Of a DNA stretch of 64,000 bases, positions 34,736 through 46,136 are shown piece after piece. The stretch comes from Ailurus styani (lineage: Eukaryota; Chordata; Mammalia; Carnivora; Ailuridae): contig LNAC01000110.1 of the NCBI GenBank assembly GCA_002007465.1, forward strand, positions 398,298 to 462,297, read 5' to 3'. The stretch's first letter is position 1. Each line of letters opens with the position of its first letter. Under the pieces are notes generated by a model, which did no database searches, was not told the origin of the DNA, and saw only the letters and a list, made by a program, of their open reading frames with translations. A program made the translations under genes and the position numbers.

Positions 34736-37126
34736 GCAGTATATTTTCCCTAAATAAACTTAAATGACTCCCTGAGTCCTAAGATGGAAGAAAATTTCAT
34801 CTCAGTCACTACTGAGACACCACCTCAAATGTCTGCACTTCCACAGGCTGTGAATCATCATGGGCACAATCCAGGTGGAGTCTTTTGTACAGTAGCTCAA
34901 AATTTTCCTCTAACACGTCACATGACTATGTGTCTAGAAAACAGTATCTCTAAATAGTCCTATCTCTATCCTCTAAATAGTCACGTGCTGGAACAATGAA
35001 AAGTTTTATTTCAGTTAAATGTATAGGTTCCTCCTCCCCTTCACAGGCTTACACCAGAATCCCAGAGCCACAAGTAGTCTCGGACATTTGGGAAAGCTCC
35101 CTTGGTCTCTACTTCCTCTTGGTGTCTGTTCCAAACTGGTCACTGGGGGTGGGTTCACGGTCTTGAAGTCAGAGGCTTTGCTCGTTAGATGCCAAGCCTG
35201 AGCCCACGGGTCAGCACCAGGATGAAGCACTGCAGTATTTGGTACCCAGCCTCACGGGGACACCTCCCGTCTGGTCTCCCAGAAGACCTGACAGCCCCTG
35301 GGGTCCACGGAAACAGCAGGAGACAGAGGATCTCATATACCTTTCCCCACACTGGGTCCTAGGAAGAGCTCTCCGAACCTTCTCCCCTCCCCAGCTTTGC
35401 CCAGGTGCCGAAGGTCCTCCTCTCCTTAGACAACTTGATTCTATGACTCCATGAATCTACCTTGAACAAAAGCTCTCAGTGGGTACTGTTTTTGCTTTGT
35501 CTGGCAACTTTACTTCTGGCCCTGTCACACAAAAGCCATTATTAACTTCCTGCGGTAAGGAAAAAAGACTTGGCCACTCTCTTGGAATATGGAAAGGAAA
35601 ATTACCTAGAGCCAAAGAACAAAAGACAAATTATCATTTCAGTAAATTATCCTACTCCTTATACATATTTACTTAAAAATAGTTTTAATGGACATATCCC
35701 AAAATATTAATAGAGTGTACCACGGTCTCAGGAACTTTTGAGTTACTTTTTTTTTCTTTTAAGGATGTTTTTCAAGTTTTCTACAATGAATGCATATTTA
35801 TGATTTTTTTCAAATGTTGATTTTTCATTTAAAAGTGTTCATTTGATGAATCTTGGATCATTGAAAAAATAAAATTAAAAAAAGTGTTCATTTGGGGGTT
35901 TTTGTTAACTAACTCAAAAGTTAAATTTTTCCCCTCACTTAAGAATGCCAAGAAGAGTGTAGTTCACAATCAGACAAATATATCTCTGTGGTGTATATGC
36001 TAAATGAATTCAGTGAATACAGTGATTGCATACATCAGGTTTTATTTTAACATGAAAACAATCTTTAGGGAAAAAAGAAAAGCTAAAAATACTGCTCAGT
36101 TCCTTGGGGAAAAAAGGAGGAAACGACCACCCACTTACTAGAAAGTGTTAAAACTGGGTCCCCATTCACACAGAAAAATGGATTCAAAATCACTTTGGTT
36201 TGCCCTGCCTCACCTCAATCACTGTTTTAGAGGAAGACTTATTTTCATAATTCAAAAAATTACTGGAATTCAGAAACAATGAACATGTTATTGTGGTGGA
36301 CATAGTACACGCTAGATCACTTCCAATGACATCAATGACAAGCCACAGTCTGACTAGTGAGATTAAAATTTATCTCACAGCTATTCAACTCTAGCACTTT
36401 CTGGATTTTATAACCAATTTCCCAAAGTAGATTATCCCTCCTGACGCTGAAGGTTAGACACTTTTGGGTGTGTGCGTGTGTATATGTGTGTGTATTTTTA
36501 TAGGAAAAAAAAACAGACCACCCCAGAAGTTAGGATATTTCTAATATATTTTTTGAGCACAAATACTTTTTCCAGAAGTTGAGGAGTAAAAATCATAATA
36601 GTAAGTGCTGGAATTTTCCATATTCTAATGGTTTTCCTGGAAAAATAGAAAAATAAGGTTAAGAATGATGTTGCTTTCCCAAGAAAAGTGTTGGATCAGC
36701 TGACTTCCATACATAGATTAGCAGTAATTAGAATTCTCGCGTACTGTTAATTAAGGATGACTTGTTATTAGTGCACCCTCGACATTGACTTGAATGAATA
36801 AGAGTAATCAATTGCCCCTACCCTTGGTTTTTAAAGATAATTTATTGTTAGTGTTAGTTCATTTATTTTAATTTTAGCTAAATTAACAGTAATGGAGGGG
36901 GTTAAGATTATCCAGCAAGTTATATTTAAGATATACAGGCTATACATTTCAAAGCTGAATCATTCAAACCCTATTGCTGAAGTCATGTACTGAGTATCCA
37001 CTACCTCCACTGATTCCCATCACCACCTCAAAACAGAATGTGCTTAAACAGTGATACTATTATTAAAACCTTTTAGTCATTTAAAAAGCTTTCAGAAAAA
37101 ACCCATTGCCCCTAGTCTATAAATTC
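34736..37126. other. unassigned, largely unique sequence
   Basis: About 2.4 kb without a clear repeat. It holds a short GT/TA microsatellite at 36466-36494. The segment 36700-36950 is rich in TAAT and ATTA motifs (see findings). Frames at 35015-35454 on both strands are short and unrecognised. Confidence 0.4.
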
Positions 37127-37139
37127 AAACTTAGGAAAA

Positions 37140-37245
37140 TGTTTTTTTTATTTTCATTTTATTTTATTATGTTAGTCACCATACAGCACATCATTAGTTT
37201 TTGTTGTAATGTTCCTTGATTCATTGTTTGCACATACTGCATGGG
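37140..37245 (-). mobile_element. young L1 3' tail, 106 bp, antisense
   Basis: Poly-T/'ATTTTATTATGTTAGTCACCATACAG', then 'CACATCATTAGTTTTTG' and 'TCATTGTTTGCACATAC', which is the antisense of the carnivore L1 3' end. The TSD 'AAACTTAGGAAAA' is perfect (37127-37139 and 37246-37258). An extreme 5' truncation that still follows normal target-primed insertion. Confidence 0.92.
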
Positions 37246-37258
37246 AAACTTAGGAAAA

Positions 37259-37897
37259 ATTAATTTAAATAAAGAGAAGAGTAATTTATCACCACTCCCC
37301 AGGAAAAACTTTTTCCAAGCATCTTGAATGTTTTGAAGGTAAAAAATAAAACCACCAAAAGAAAAAGCCAAGATGTTGTGTCTTCTCAAACATATATATA
37401 ATTTTAATATTGAGATAATTTAAATAATATAAGCAAAAATGAAAAAATTATCTCTTATATTCACATCACTGTTTTTGCTTTTAAATTTTTTAAATGTATT
37501 TGAATTTCCTTACCTTTTTTTTTAACTTTCATTCAAATATTAGATCATGACCAAAAAATAAGAAAGGAAACTTTTGGAAGACTATGAACATAGCATTATA
37601 GTAGGAACCACAGAATCATCAAGAAAAGAAAAAGGATGGCTCTGTAAGCAGAGAATGAGAGCAAGGAATACTTAAGGAAAGTTGAAAGCTGTGGTAAACT
37701 TCAATAAGGTGGCCTTCAGTAAAGCATACCTTCTAGTAGTCTTTCCCCTGTGTGACTGTGGGCTTGCAAAGTAGCTAGACTTGGCCAATGAAACACTCAC
37801 ACCCATAAAGTGAGCAAAGGTTTGATAAGGGCTTGCACATTAGGACTTTTCCTCTTGAAATGCTCCTTCTTGGAAACGAATCCTAGGAATGCCCAAT
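37259..37897. other. unassigned sequence between two young L1 insertions
   Basis: AT-rich; no recognised gene or repeat. Confidence 0.4.
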
Positions 37898-37908
37898 AAT
37901 CCATGCAG

Positions 37909-38321
37909 AAGATGTGGTTCACACACACAATGGAATATTACTCAGCCATCAGAAAGGAAGAATACCCACAATTTGCATCAACATGGATGGAACTGGAGGG
38001 ATTATGTTAAGTAAAACAAGTCAAGCAGAGAAATACAATTATCATAAGGTTTCACTCATATGTGGAACATAAAGAATAGTGCGGAGGGCCATAGGAGAAG
38101 GGAGGGAAAACTGAATGGGAAGAAATTAGGGAGGGAGACAAACCATGAGAGACTCTGGACTCCAGAAAAAAAACTGAGGGTTATAGAAGGGAGGGTGGTG
38201 GGAGGATGGGGTAACGGGGTAATGGATATTAAGAAGGGCATGTGTTGTGAAGAACCCTGGGTGTTATATGTAACTAATAAATCACTGAACACTACAACAA
38301 AAACTGAAGGGAAAAAAAAGG

Positions 38322-38378
<57 letters not shown>
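37909..38378 (+). mobile_element. young L1, 5'-truncated, sense, with GA-rich tail
   Basis: It contains the end of ORF2 and the 3' UTR: 'TGGAATATTACTCAGCCATCAG', 'AACATGGATGGAACTGGAGGG', 'TTTCACTCATATGTGGAACATAA', 'ACCATGAGAGACTCTGGACTCC', and 'GGTGTTATATGTAACTAATAA'. The tail has become (GA)n. The TSD 'AATCCATGCAG' is perfect (37898-37908 and 38379-38389). The 117-codon frame here is 3' UTR and tail, not a gene. Confidence 0.96.
38317..38378 (+). repeat. (GA)n microsatellite in the L1 tail
   Basis: About 30 GA dinucleotides with one 'GAAAGA' break, between the A-rich L1 end and the downstream TSD. Confidence 0.95.
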
Positions 38379-38381
<3 letters not shown>

Positions 38382-38389
38382 CCATGCAG

Positions 38390-39249
38390 GGATCTCAGGT
38401 GGAGGATAACTAGGACCTCAGCTAAGCTCGCAGTCAGGGCCGGTATCAGCTGTTAGTCATTTGAATGAGACCATTTTGGACTACGTAACCATCCCAGTGC
38501 CCCAGACAACCCTATATTGGGCAAAAACATCCACTCATACTACAGATTTATGAGAAATAGTGAATTCCTATTGTGGTAAGCTACCATGTTTAAGCATGGT
38601 TTGTTTCAAAGCAATAGATACCTTTTTAAATAAGAAGAAATGAGACTCAGGAATTCTAGGTAATTTTCCCAAGGTGACATGAAGGTAAATTGTGGATCAG
38701 AGTTCAAAACAAGATCTCTCTGACTTAAAACCCATGTTCTGGGTCCAATGTAGCCCACTGTTAATATTTAAATAAGGGGGAAAAGGAGTCTCATTTTTTT
38801 TTCTCAACAGGACAGAGCATGCAGCTTCCTTTTATAGTAAGTAGAAGTACATACAACTCCCTACGTCTGATGCCTGCGATCAGAGGCCCCACCTGGATCC
38901 TGTCTCAGAGTTCTGTAACCAAACCGCTCCAGAAAGATCCTGACTTATGCTCTAAACAAGCAGTACTCTGGGTGGCAATCATCTAATTCCTATCTTTTAT
39001 ATTGAACTCATGGAAGCTGAGACCCATACAGCTGTTTGACACATTTCTCAACTGAAAAAAAGTAAACGGCTATTTTGAAAAATGAACATTACATCATTTC
39101 TTAGACAATGATTTAGAGTTCACATCATTAAAAAACTGACTTTAGTTAACCAAAACTTCTCGGCTCACACTTAATTTTGTGATCTAGATTTTGAAGGAGA
39201 ATTAGGGGAATATAGGTTGAGACAGTATGGTCCACAGACTATTCTGTTC
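38390..39249. repeat. unassigned sequence with an antisense MIR
   Basis: 38615-38765 reads as antisense MIR ('AAGAAGAAATGAGACTCAGG', 'TTTTCCCAAGGTGACATGAAGG', 'GGATCAGAGTTCAAAACAAG'). The remainder has no recognised content. Confidence 0.55.
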
Positions 39250-39721
39250 AAGAAAGTAAAAACCCAGTGGTCTTCATCAGAAAGGAAACATACGAATGAT
39301 GAAAAAGCACACGAAAGTGCTCATTAGACACGTGAGAAATACAAATTAAAATAACAATGGGATACAACTACCCATTCACCAGAATGGCTAAAATTAAAAA
39401 CAAAAAATGTTAGTCAATACATGGAGCAATTATAATTCTCATAGGTTACTCGTGGGAGTGAAAAACTACACAACCACTTCAGGAAAAATCTCTGGCAATT
39501 TCTTATAAAAAAGCAAATATATACCTAAGTCTATGATCTAACAATTCCACTCTTAGGTACCAACAGTAGAGAAATAAAAAAATCATGTCCCTACAGAAAG
39601 AATTATACAAAAACATTGATAGAAATTTTATTTACAATAGCCCAAAATAGGAACCAGTCTAAATTTCTATTGCTCGAAGAATAAATAAATAGTGTTCTAT
39701 TCATGCAATGGAATACTACCA
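39250..39721 (+). repeat. old L1 3' part, sense (first half)
   Basis: 'GAAAGTGCTCATTAGACACGTGAG', 'TACCCATTCACCAGAATGGCTAAAATTAAA', 'CAATTCCACTCTTAGGTACC' and 'ATGCAATGGAATACTACC' match the end of L1 ORF2. It stops abruptly at 39721 and resumes at about 40130. Confidence 0.85.
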
Positions 39722-40129
39722 TGGTGGTCTGAGTAGAGACACTGAGCTCTCCCACTGGGAAGAACATAACCACCAACAGCCCCACTGCTGCCCTTCTGGA
39801 TTCAGCTTCTTATGTCTGCTTCTAGCAGATGACCGGACACAGTAGATGTAATGATGGAGACCTTGGGACTCCTTTAGCAACCAACCCTGATTTGAGGACT
39901 CCCCATCCTTCTGTCTGAAACTTTCTCAGAGCTGCTCTGTAGTCTGAGGCTCTCCCTACGCAGTCACTGTTAGAGCCTCTCGTCTACCACAGGTGTCAGA
40001 CCCACATGAAGGACTGAAAGATCTCCCTACCTATGCTGACTCCTTTCCCTTTATCTTTCACAAGTGTTTCCCTCAATATTTTTTTACACATCCTTTCTAT
40101 CTGCTTCTCAGAGGCCCCAGCTAACACAA
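39722..40129. repeat. about 400-bp insertion in L1, possibly a solo LTR
   Basis: It starts 'TGGTGGTCTGAG' and ends '…CTGCTTCTCAGAGGCCCCAGCTAACACA'. The end has the form of an old LTR 3' end and finishes in CA, while the start is TG. Both flanks are the same L1, whose sequence continues across the insertion. The family cannot be named by eye. Confidence 0.5.
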
Positions 40130-40440
40130 TTACTCATGAATCTCAAAAACATGCGGATTCAAAAAATTCAGACTCAAAGGAATAAACATGATATGATTCC
40201 ATTTATATGGAGTTCTAGAGCAGGTAAAACTAATGTGTGATGAGAAAAAAATCAGAGTAACAGTTGCCTCAAGTAGTTAGGGATAGGCATTGACTGGAAG
40301 CGATATGACATAACTTATTATGGTGATGAAAATGTTCTATACCTTGATAGAGGTTGGGATTGCATTAAATTCATCTAATGGTAGGCTTCAGATGTATGCA
40401 TTTCATCACATGAAAATTTTTGCCACAAAACAAAAACTAT
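40130..40440 (+). repeat. old L1 3' end, sense (second half)
   Basis: 'ATGAATCTCAAAAACATGC', 'ATGATTCCATTTATATGGAGTTCTAGAG', 'TGATGAAAATGTTCTATACCTTGAT' and 'GTATGCATTTCATCACATG' are the 3' end of the L1 interrupted at 39721. Confidence 0.8.
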
Positions 40441-41534
40441 AAACAAATGTTGAACTCTAGCTGATATGCATGCTGAAATATCTAAATATTTAATCTGAAA
40501 TATCTCTGCAATTTCCTTAGATGTATCAAAAAAAGCGAGATGGCTTGATGAATGGATGGAAGGATGAATAAATGGACAGATACGTAATAAAAACAAGGAT
40601 TAAAATGTTCACGGTAGAATCTAGGAAAGACTATATAGGTATGTACTATAAAATTCTCTCCAGTTTTCTGTATACTTTAAATTTTTTTAAACAAACCTCA
40701 GACATTGCTGACTTAAAAACAAACAAAACCTTATAGGCTTCAAGAGGCCGGGTACCAAAAAGTGAAAAAGCATAATGAACTTAGACTAGAAGATAATGTA
40801 AGGGTAAAATAAAGTCATTTTCAGGTTAAGAATCACAGAAAATTTGCCTATAAATAACCTTTATCAGTAGATGTGTTCTACAGATACAAAACAGTAAGAA
40901 AAAAGAAAGATATGGCATTCAGGAAAGAGAGATTCAATGTAGGGACAACATAAAGAGAATTCCCAGTTTTAATAATGATAAGAAGCCCCAGGATGACAAA
41001 AGTGAAACTTATCTAGATAACAAACATGGCAAAACAGTAAGCTCAAAAAAGGATTTTGCCCCCCCCAAAAGAGAGAGAGAGAGATCAATCTTTCAATCAA
41101 TGAGACTGATAGATTATCTGTGGTGCTTGATTTATGATCTTATTGTGAGGAGTTCACAGATCCGAAGAATTTGGTGATTGTTAGTAACAAGTATATATAT
41201 ATAAAGCAAAAATGGTAAAATAATTCATTATTAACTCCAAAAAATCCAAAAAGCCTTATAAGAACTAGAATATTACCATACTACAAGCTTAGCTGATAAC
41301 ATTAATGTGTCAAAAGAATGTAGACATTCAATAATGATTCAACCAAACAATGCTACAGCTATACTGACAGTAATAGGTAATATTTATAATTGAAAAATCA
41401 AGAGATAGCTGAATTACTTAGATAAGCATATTATTTAGAGGTACAGCAGTAAAAAGAGATGGCAGTTACTAAACCCTGTTCCTGAAAGCAGAAACTGGGC
41501 ATGGGGATGTATAAGCGGGGCTGCTTTCATTGAC
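40441..41534. other. unassigned AT-rich sequence, possibly decayed L1
   Basis: 40780-41060 has the A-rich look of a sense L1M/HAL1 fragment, but landmarks are weak. A short GA run lies at about 41070-41082. Confidence 0.35.
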
Positions 41535-41550
41535 ATAAGACTAATTGTCT

Positions 41551-41754
41551 TTTTTTTTTCTTTTTAAAGATCTTATTTATTTACTTGACAGAGAGAGACA
41601 GAGCAAGAGAGGGAACACAAGCAAGGGGAGTGGGAGAGAGAGAAGCAGGCTTCCTGCCTAGCAGGGAGCCCTATGCAAGGCTCCATCCCAGGACCCTGGG
41701 ATCATGACCTGAGCTGAAGGCAGATGCTTAACGACTGAGCCACCTAGCTGCCCC
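41551..41754 (-). mobile_element. CAN SINE, antisense, with TSD
   Basis: Poly-T, 'AAAGATCTTATTTATTTACTTGACAG', 'CCATCCCAGGACCCTGGGATCATGACC' and 'GAGCCACCTAGCTGCCCC'. The flanking repeat 'TAAGACTAATTGTCTT' is present on both sides (about 41536-41551 and 41755-41770). Confidence 0.96.
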
Positions 41755-41770
41755 TAAGACTAATTGTCTT

Positions 41771-42489
41771 ACTTGGCTTTTAAAAGCATGTGTATGCATT
41801 TTCTTTGATAATTTATAATTGAAAAGTTTTTCTATCTAGTAAAACTATAGTTATAATAAGAATTAATTTTTCTATACCCAATCCATGGAGATACCAGACA
41901 TTCCTTGGTATGCCAAAAAGTAAAGAATGTAAAGACCAAAAAACAGGGAGACCAAAGTTGACTGACCATGTGTGAACTGTCTAATCCACTCCATGAGTTC
42001 CTTGGGAGGATATAGAAATCACTTATTTCATCAAACTTTGTGATATATATTAGTGAGAATAGCAGCAGGACCTTAGAAAAATATTTTCATGATAGTTCTC
42101 TTGGCGATACAAGTGGGGAAAGTGCCCAATGAATCAGCTTCTCTGATTCCAGTAAGGTGTTCATAATGTGGCCCTTAATTCTCAAAGGAGGCATAGTTAT
42201 GATAGCAATCAGAATGTTCCAATGATATTTTTGGCAATGAGTAATCAACCATGGGGTTTCTGGGGTTGAAAAAGAAGGATAACCCAGTAAAGTCTTACTT
42301 GATTTACATAATGGGGAAAAAAACCACTTCTGGGTCTCATAAAAAATACCACCAAAATAGAAATTAAATTCTTGACCCCTCACCCAATTCCTAGAACAGG
42401 GTCATTTCACAGACCCAAGGCTCTTCTTTATTAATGACCTTGAAGGATAATAAAATCTTAAGTAACAAATTCAGAGAGGAGGTGCATTA
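41771..42489. other. unassigned sequence
   Basis: A 98-codon minus frame at 42087-42383 shows no recognisable domain. No named repeat. Confidence 0.4.
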
Positions 42490-42600
42490 CATAGAGATAA
42501 GGGCTTGTATTTGGGAGTCAGTCTATCTGAACTCAAATTCTGGCTCTATTGCTTTCTAGCTGTATAACTTTTGGCATTTAGCAGGTTGACTGTGTTATAA
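42490..42600 (+). repeat. MIR fragment
   Basis: 'GTATTTGGGAGTCAGTCTATCTGAACTCAAATTCTGGCTC', 'GCTTTCTAGCTGTATAAC' and 'TTGGCATTTAGCAGG' match the 5' half of sense MIR. Confidence 0.75.
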
Positions 42601-45589
42601 GAAAAGTATCCAAATATTTAAGGAAATATAAAACACTGAGAGTCAACATTAACTCCTGAGAACCTAGGATTCTAGTGTGATCCACTAGTATTCACAGAAT
42701 TAAAGCAAATGGACATTTGTTCACCTCCTGGTAAACCAGGTCTGGATGTTCCATGCAACAATACTTTCAACTGAGACAGTTAATTTACATTAAACATGAC
42801 CAGTGGAGATGCTGCTTTTGTCATGTGCCAATCATCTAGAGCCAAAAAGAGGTGAAACAGATTGGTGAAGATTGATTTAAGTCATCATGTAGGAGAATTT
42901 CATTGAAAATTCACCCTGCAGTTCTGTAGAAGCATTAACTGTTCTGAACTAACAAGTAGTAGTAAGTGATTCTGTTTTTCCCCAAAACCAAATTGTACTA
43001 ATCCAGGAACCAAGCGCTGGAAAGATGATGCTATTCACAATTACTTAATTAGAAATTAACACCTTGCAAAATTTTGCTTTCCATCCCATCACTTCCAGAC
43101 TCTGCTGGTATGGAGAAAAGAGAGGAAAGCTTTCAGCATTTAATGGAGCTGAGATTTCCATTGGGCCATTTCATGTTCCTTTTGCCATGTGAAGGAACAG
43201 GCAAAAAAGAAAAAAAGAACAGAAAAGGAATGTTTTAGCCTGGTTTGACTGATTCTAATTCTTAAGAAAGAAACAGAATTGCTGTTATACAATGGGAGCA
43301 GGGAGGAGAATAAACAGAACACCTTCTCATATTACCAAGTCCAGTGCTAAAAGTTAATCAAAGACTCTGGCAATCTATTCAGGCAGAACCACCAAAAGCT
43401 TAGATCCTTCAGGAACGAAGGTTTGAGTGACCCCACTGGGTAAAGAATCCCAGCCAGCTGAGGTGCTAGCAGAAGGCAATGCAAACAGAAATGCATGGTG
43501 GAGGAAGAAAGTCATAAATACCAGCTACTGCCTCATGCCCAGTTGCAGAAACAAAGACTAATGCCTCTACCTATTTTATTTCTTCCCTGTTGAGTCAGGG
43601 CTACTTTTATACAATTTAATGAAGTTCCCTTTACTTGGGGGAGGTTTGTTGGTAGTAATTAATGATGTAATGCATGCCTTCAGTGGTAGGATTCTGAAGT
43701 GGGATTGTGCAAAACTAGCAAGTGGACATCACCCAGAAATTCTGGATTAGAGGCTGACTCACCATGGGTTTTCTCCCAAAGGGGAGGGAAGAGGTGTATC
43801 TTAGTGACATCACATTGGGTGAAGATGTTTTTCAATGTAAATGTATGCAGAAAGAAAAAGAGAGGTAGCCAAAAAGGCAGATTGTAGTGAATATTTGTCA
43901 TTTGTTGTCTATACAAACCCCTTCTAATTGGAAGGAATCTTTGTTACGTGAGCCTTAATGAGAGGCACCACACACCTCCCGATATAAGGGCCAACCGAAG
44001 CCAAGGACACTTCCTCCTACATCAGCAGCTATGATAGGCACGTGTGCCTAGACTCAGCCACCAGGCTCTTTTTTCCCAGCCTTTGGACCTTCCATGAGTG
44101 ACACAGAGATGACGCTTATGGTGTGGTGTTCCGTGGCAGAGATGGGCAATGATAATAGGTTTACTGTCAGGACGCTCTCAGCCAGTGGTAGTGCCCTCAC
44201 CAGAGCATTTTAGAGGTGAGGCTCTGCCTGTGCTCCTACTTCCTGCCCTCCTCTTGTGAACCACCCTATATCCTTCCAGTAAATTCCTTCTCCTTAAATT
44301 AGAGTTATTTTCCATTGCTAGCAACCAAGAGCCAAGACAGACAAAACCGTTTCATACTTTAGAAGAGATAGCCACTTTGTTAGGGCTGGCCCATCTGAAA
44401 GCAGGAAGGGAAGAATATATGGCTTTGTTAAAAGAGGCCCTTTCCGCCTGCAGCCCGGAACCAAGTATGTCAGAAAGTCAGATAATATTGAGCCAAAATC
44501 TCTGCCCCTAGCTAACATAAGTGAGAGAAAAGGGAGAGGGGGAGCTTTGCAGGATTTATGACTGAGGCCTGGAAAATCCTGACCCCAGGCGTGCCCCAGC
44601 CCCAATTCTGGGGCATTTCTGTTTGACAAAGGTTCCAACTACCTATGTACAAGCTTTATGTAATTTCAGGAGTTCGTAGACCCCAGAAGCCCTTCCCTAC
44701 CTTAGGTGGCCCCCAACAAATAGTCATTCTACAGAGAAAAAGTAATTAAGTACAGGAATGCTGCCACAAAAGGAACCCTCAAACTAGGTAAAACTAAACT
44801 AGTTAGACCATTGATTAATTTTTGAAGACAGCACAGAATCGAATGTTACATTTAGCAAGCCAACCGAGAAGAAAAAGCTACAAAGTGAAATTTTGTGAGT
44901 CAAGGCGCAAACTCAAAATCTGTATAAACTTTCCACATAAATATCTTTTCTTTACATTTTAACAACTATACATAAAATGGAGTTTTTGCTACAGAGTGTA
45001 ATACTTGTGTTAACTCTTCTTTATTTAGTCAATTTTAAAATATCCTCTTTCCTTTTACTATATCCAAATGAAGTTTTTGTCTTTTCCTCTTCCAGCATTT
45101 TTTGTTCCAAATGGACTAGTGCCCAGCATTGCTGAAGGGAGAATTTCTCCTCTGGAGTCAGTGGCTTCCATAAAGGCCAATAATTCAAGTTTCCTCTGCT
45201 AATCTAAATTGAGCACCGGAAATAAAGCTTTGGTCCTGGCCAGCTTGCCTCTCTCAGCCAGATTCAGCTGAATTCATTTGAAGGTGCAGCAAGGCAGCAT
45301 GGTACCCACATGCAATCTCTATTTCAGCATCCCTGGTGAGCCCCAGCCTTCTCCTGCTCTCCCTCTCTTAGTAAGATGCAGTACCATCAGCCTGGTCTCC
45401 CAAAGTAAACGTATGGAATAGACCTAGTTTCCTACCTCTCCCGTCACTGTTGATCCTCTCAAAGCTGTCCACTTCTGTCCATCCCCTTGGGCAGACCCTC
45501 ATATCACACACAGATTGAAAGCAGTAGCCCCTGAAGCCCTCCAGAAGCTTGAATCCCTTGGCCCCACCCCCCAATAGTATACACCAAAA
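42601..45589. other. unassigned sequence, probably including old LTR-type repeat
   Basis: 43890-44335 ends with 'CCAGTAAATTCCTTCTCCTTAAATTAGAG', then 'CATTGCTAGCAACCAAGAGCC', a pattern I associate with old mammalian repeats, but I cannot name it. The minus frame at 44318-44638 (106 codons) has no domain. No gene called. Confidence 0.35.
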
Positions 45590-45990
45590 TGACTTGTCTC
45601 AAACACATCATTTTCCTGTTTTAAATTATTCAGTGACTATCCATTAACTTAGGAAGAAGCCCAAACATCACAGCATATCTATGAGGCCATAAAGAACTTA
45701 GCGCTCTACAGCCAACTGAGCATAATTTTGACACCTCTTGCCTTGTAATTCCTTATGCTTGAGGCTTTGTCTGGAGGAGGGGAGGAGACTGTGCTTTGAC
45801 TATCCTCCTCTCCAAATGCACACTCCCCTAGCTAAATCTGAACCTTTTAGCCACAGCTCAGATACTGCCTCTACCAGAAGCCTCTCTGGTTGGCAAAACC
45901 TTAGCACGTGAATGCAGCTCTCTAAAGGCTGTCACCAAGTTATAATTCCTACCAGTACATCCAAGGCAGTCAACTGTGTGCTTCTCAGTG
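45590..45990 (-). repeat. L2, antisense
   Basis: 'TTTTAAATTATTCAGTGACTATCC', 'AGGAAGAAGCCCAAACATCACAGCATATC', 'GAGGCTTTGTCTGGAGG' and 'GCCACAGCTCAGATACTGCC' follow the antisense L2 consensus, diverged. Confidence 0.6.
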
Positions 45991-46058
45991 TCAGGCTCTT
46001 TTTATTCAATAAGAAATAAGCAGACTCTGAAGGAGGGAATGATTTATAAATGTGGGTG

Positions 46059-46136
46059 GTTTTTTGTTTTTTTGTTGTTTGTTTTTTGTTTGGGGTTTTT
46101 TTTTTGGCTTTTTTTTTTTTTTTTTTTTGCTTTTTT
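46059..46136 (+). repeat. T-rich low-complexity tract
   Basis: Interrupted poly-T, with an uninterrupted run of about 20 T at 46109-46128. The open frames on both strands across it are low-complexity artefacts. Confidence 0.9.

Noticed and set aside
38060..38413. 117-codon plus frame and its minus-strand counterpart
   Set aside because: They translate the L1 3' UTR and the (GA)n tail. Low complexity, not a gene.
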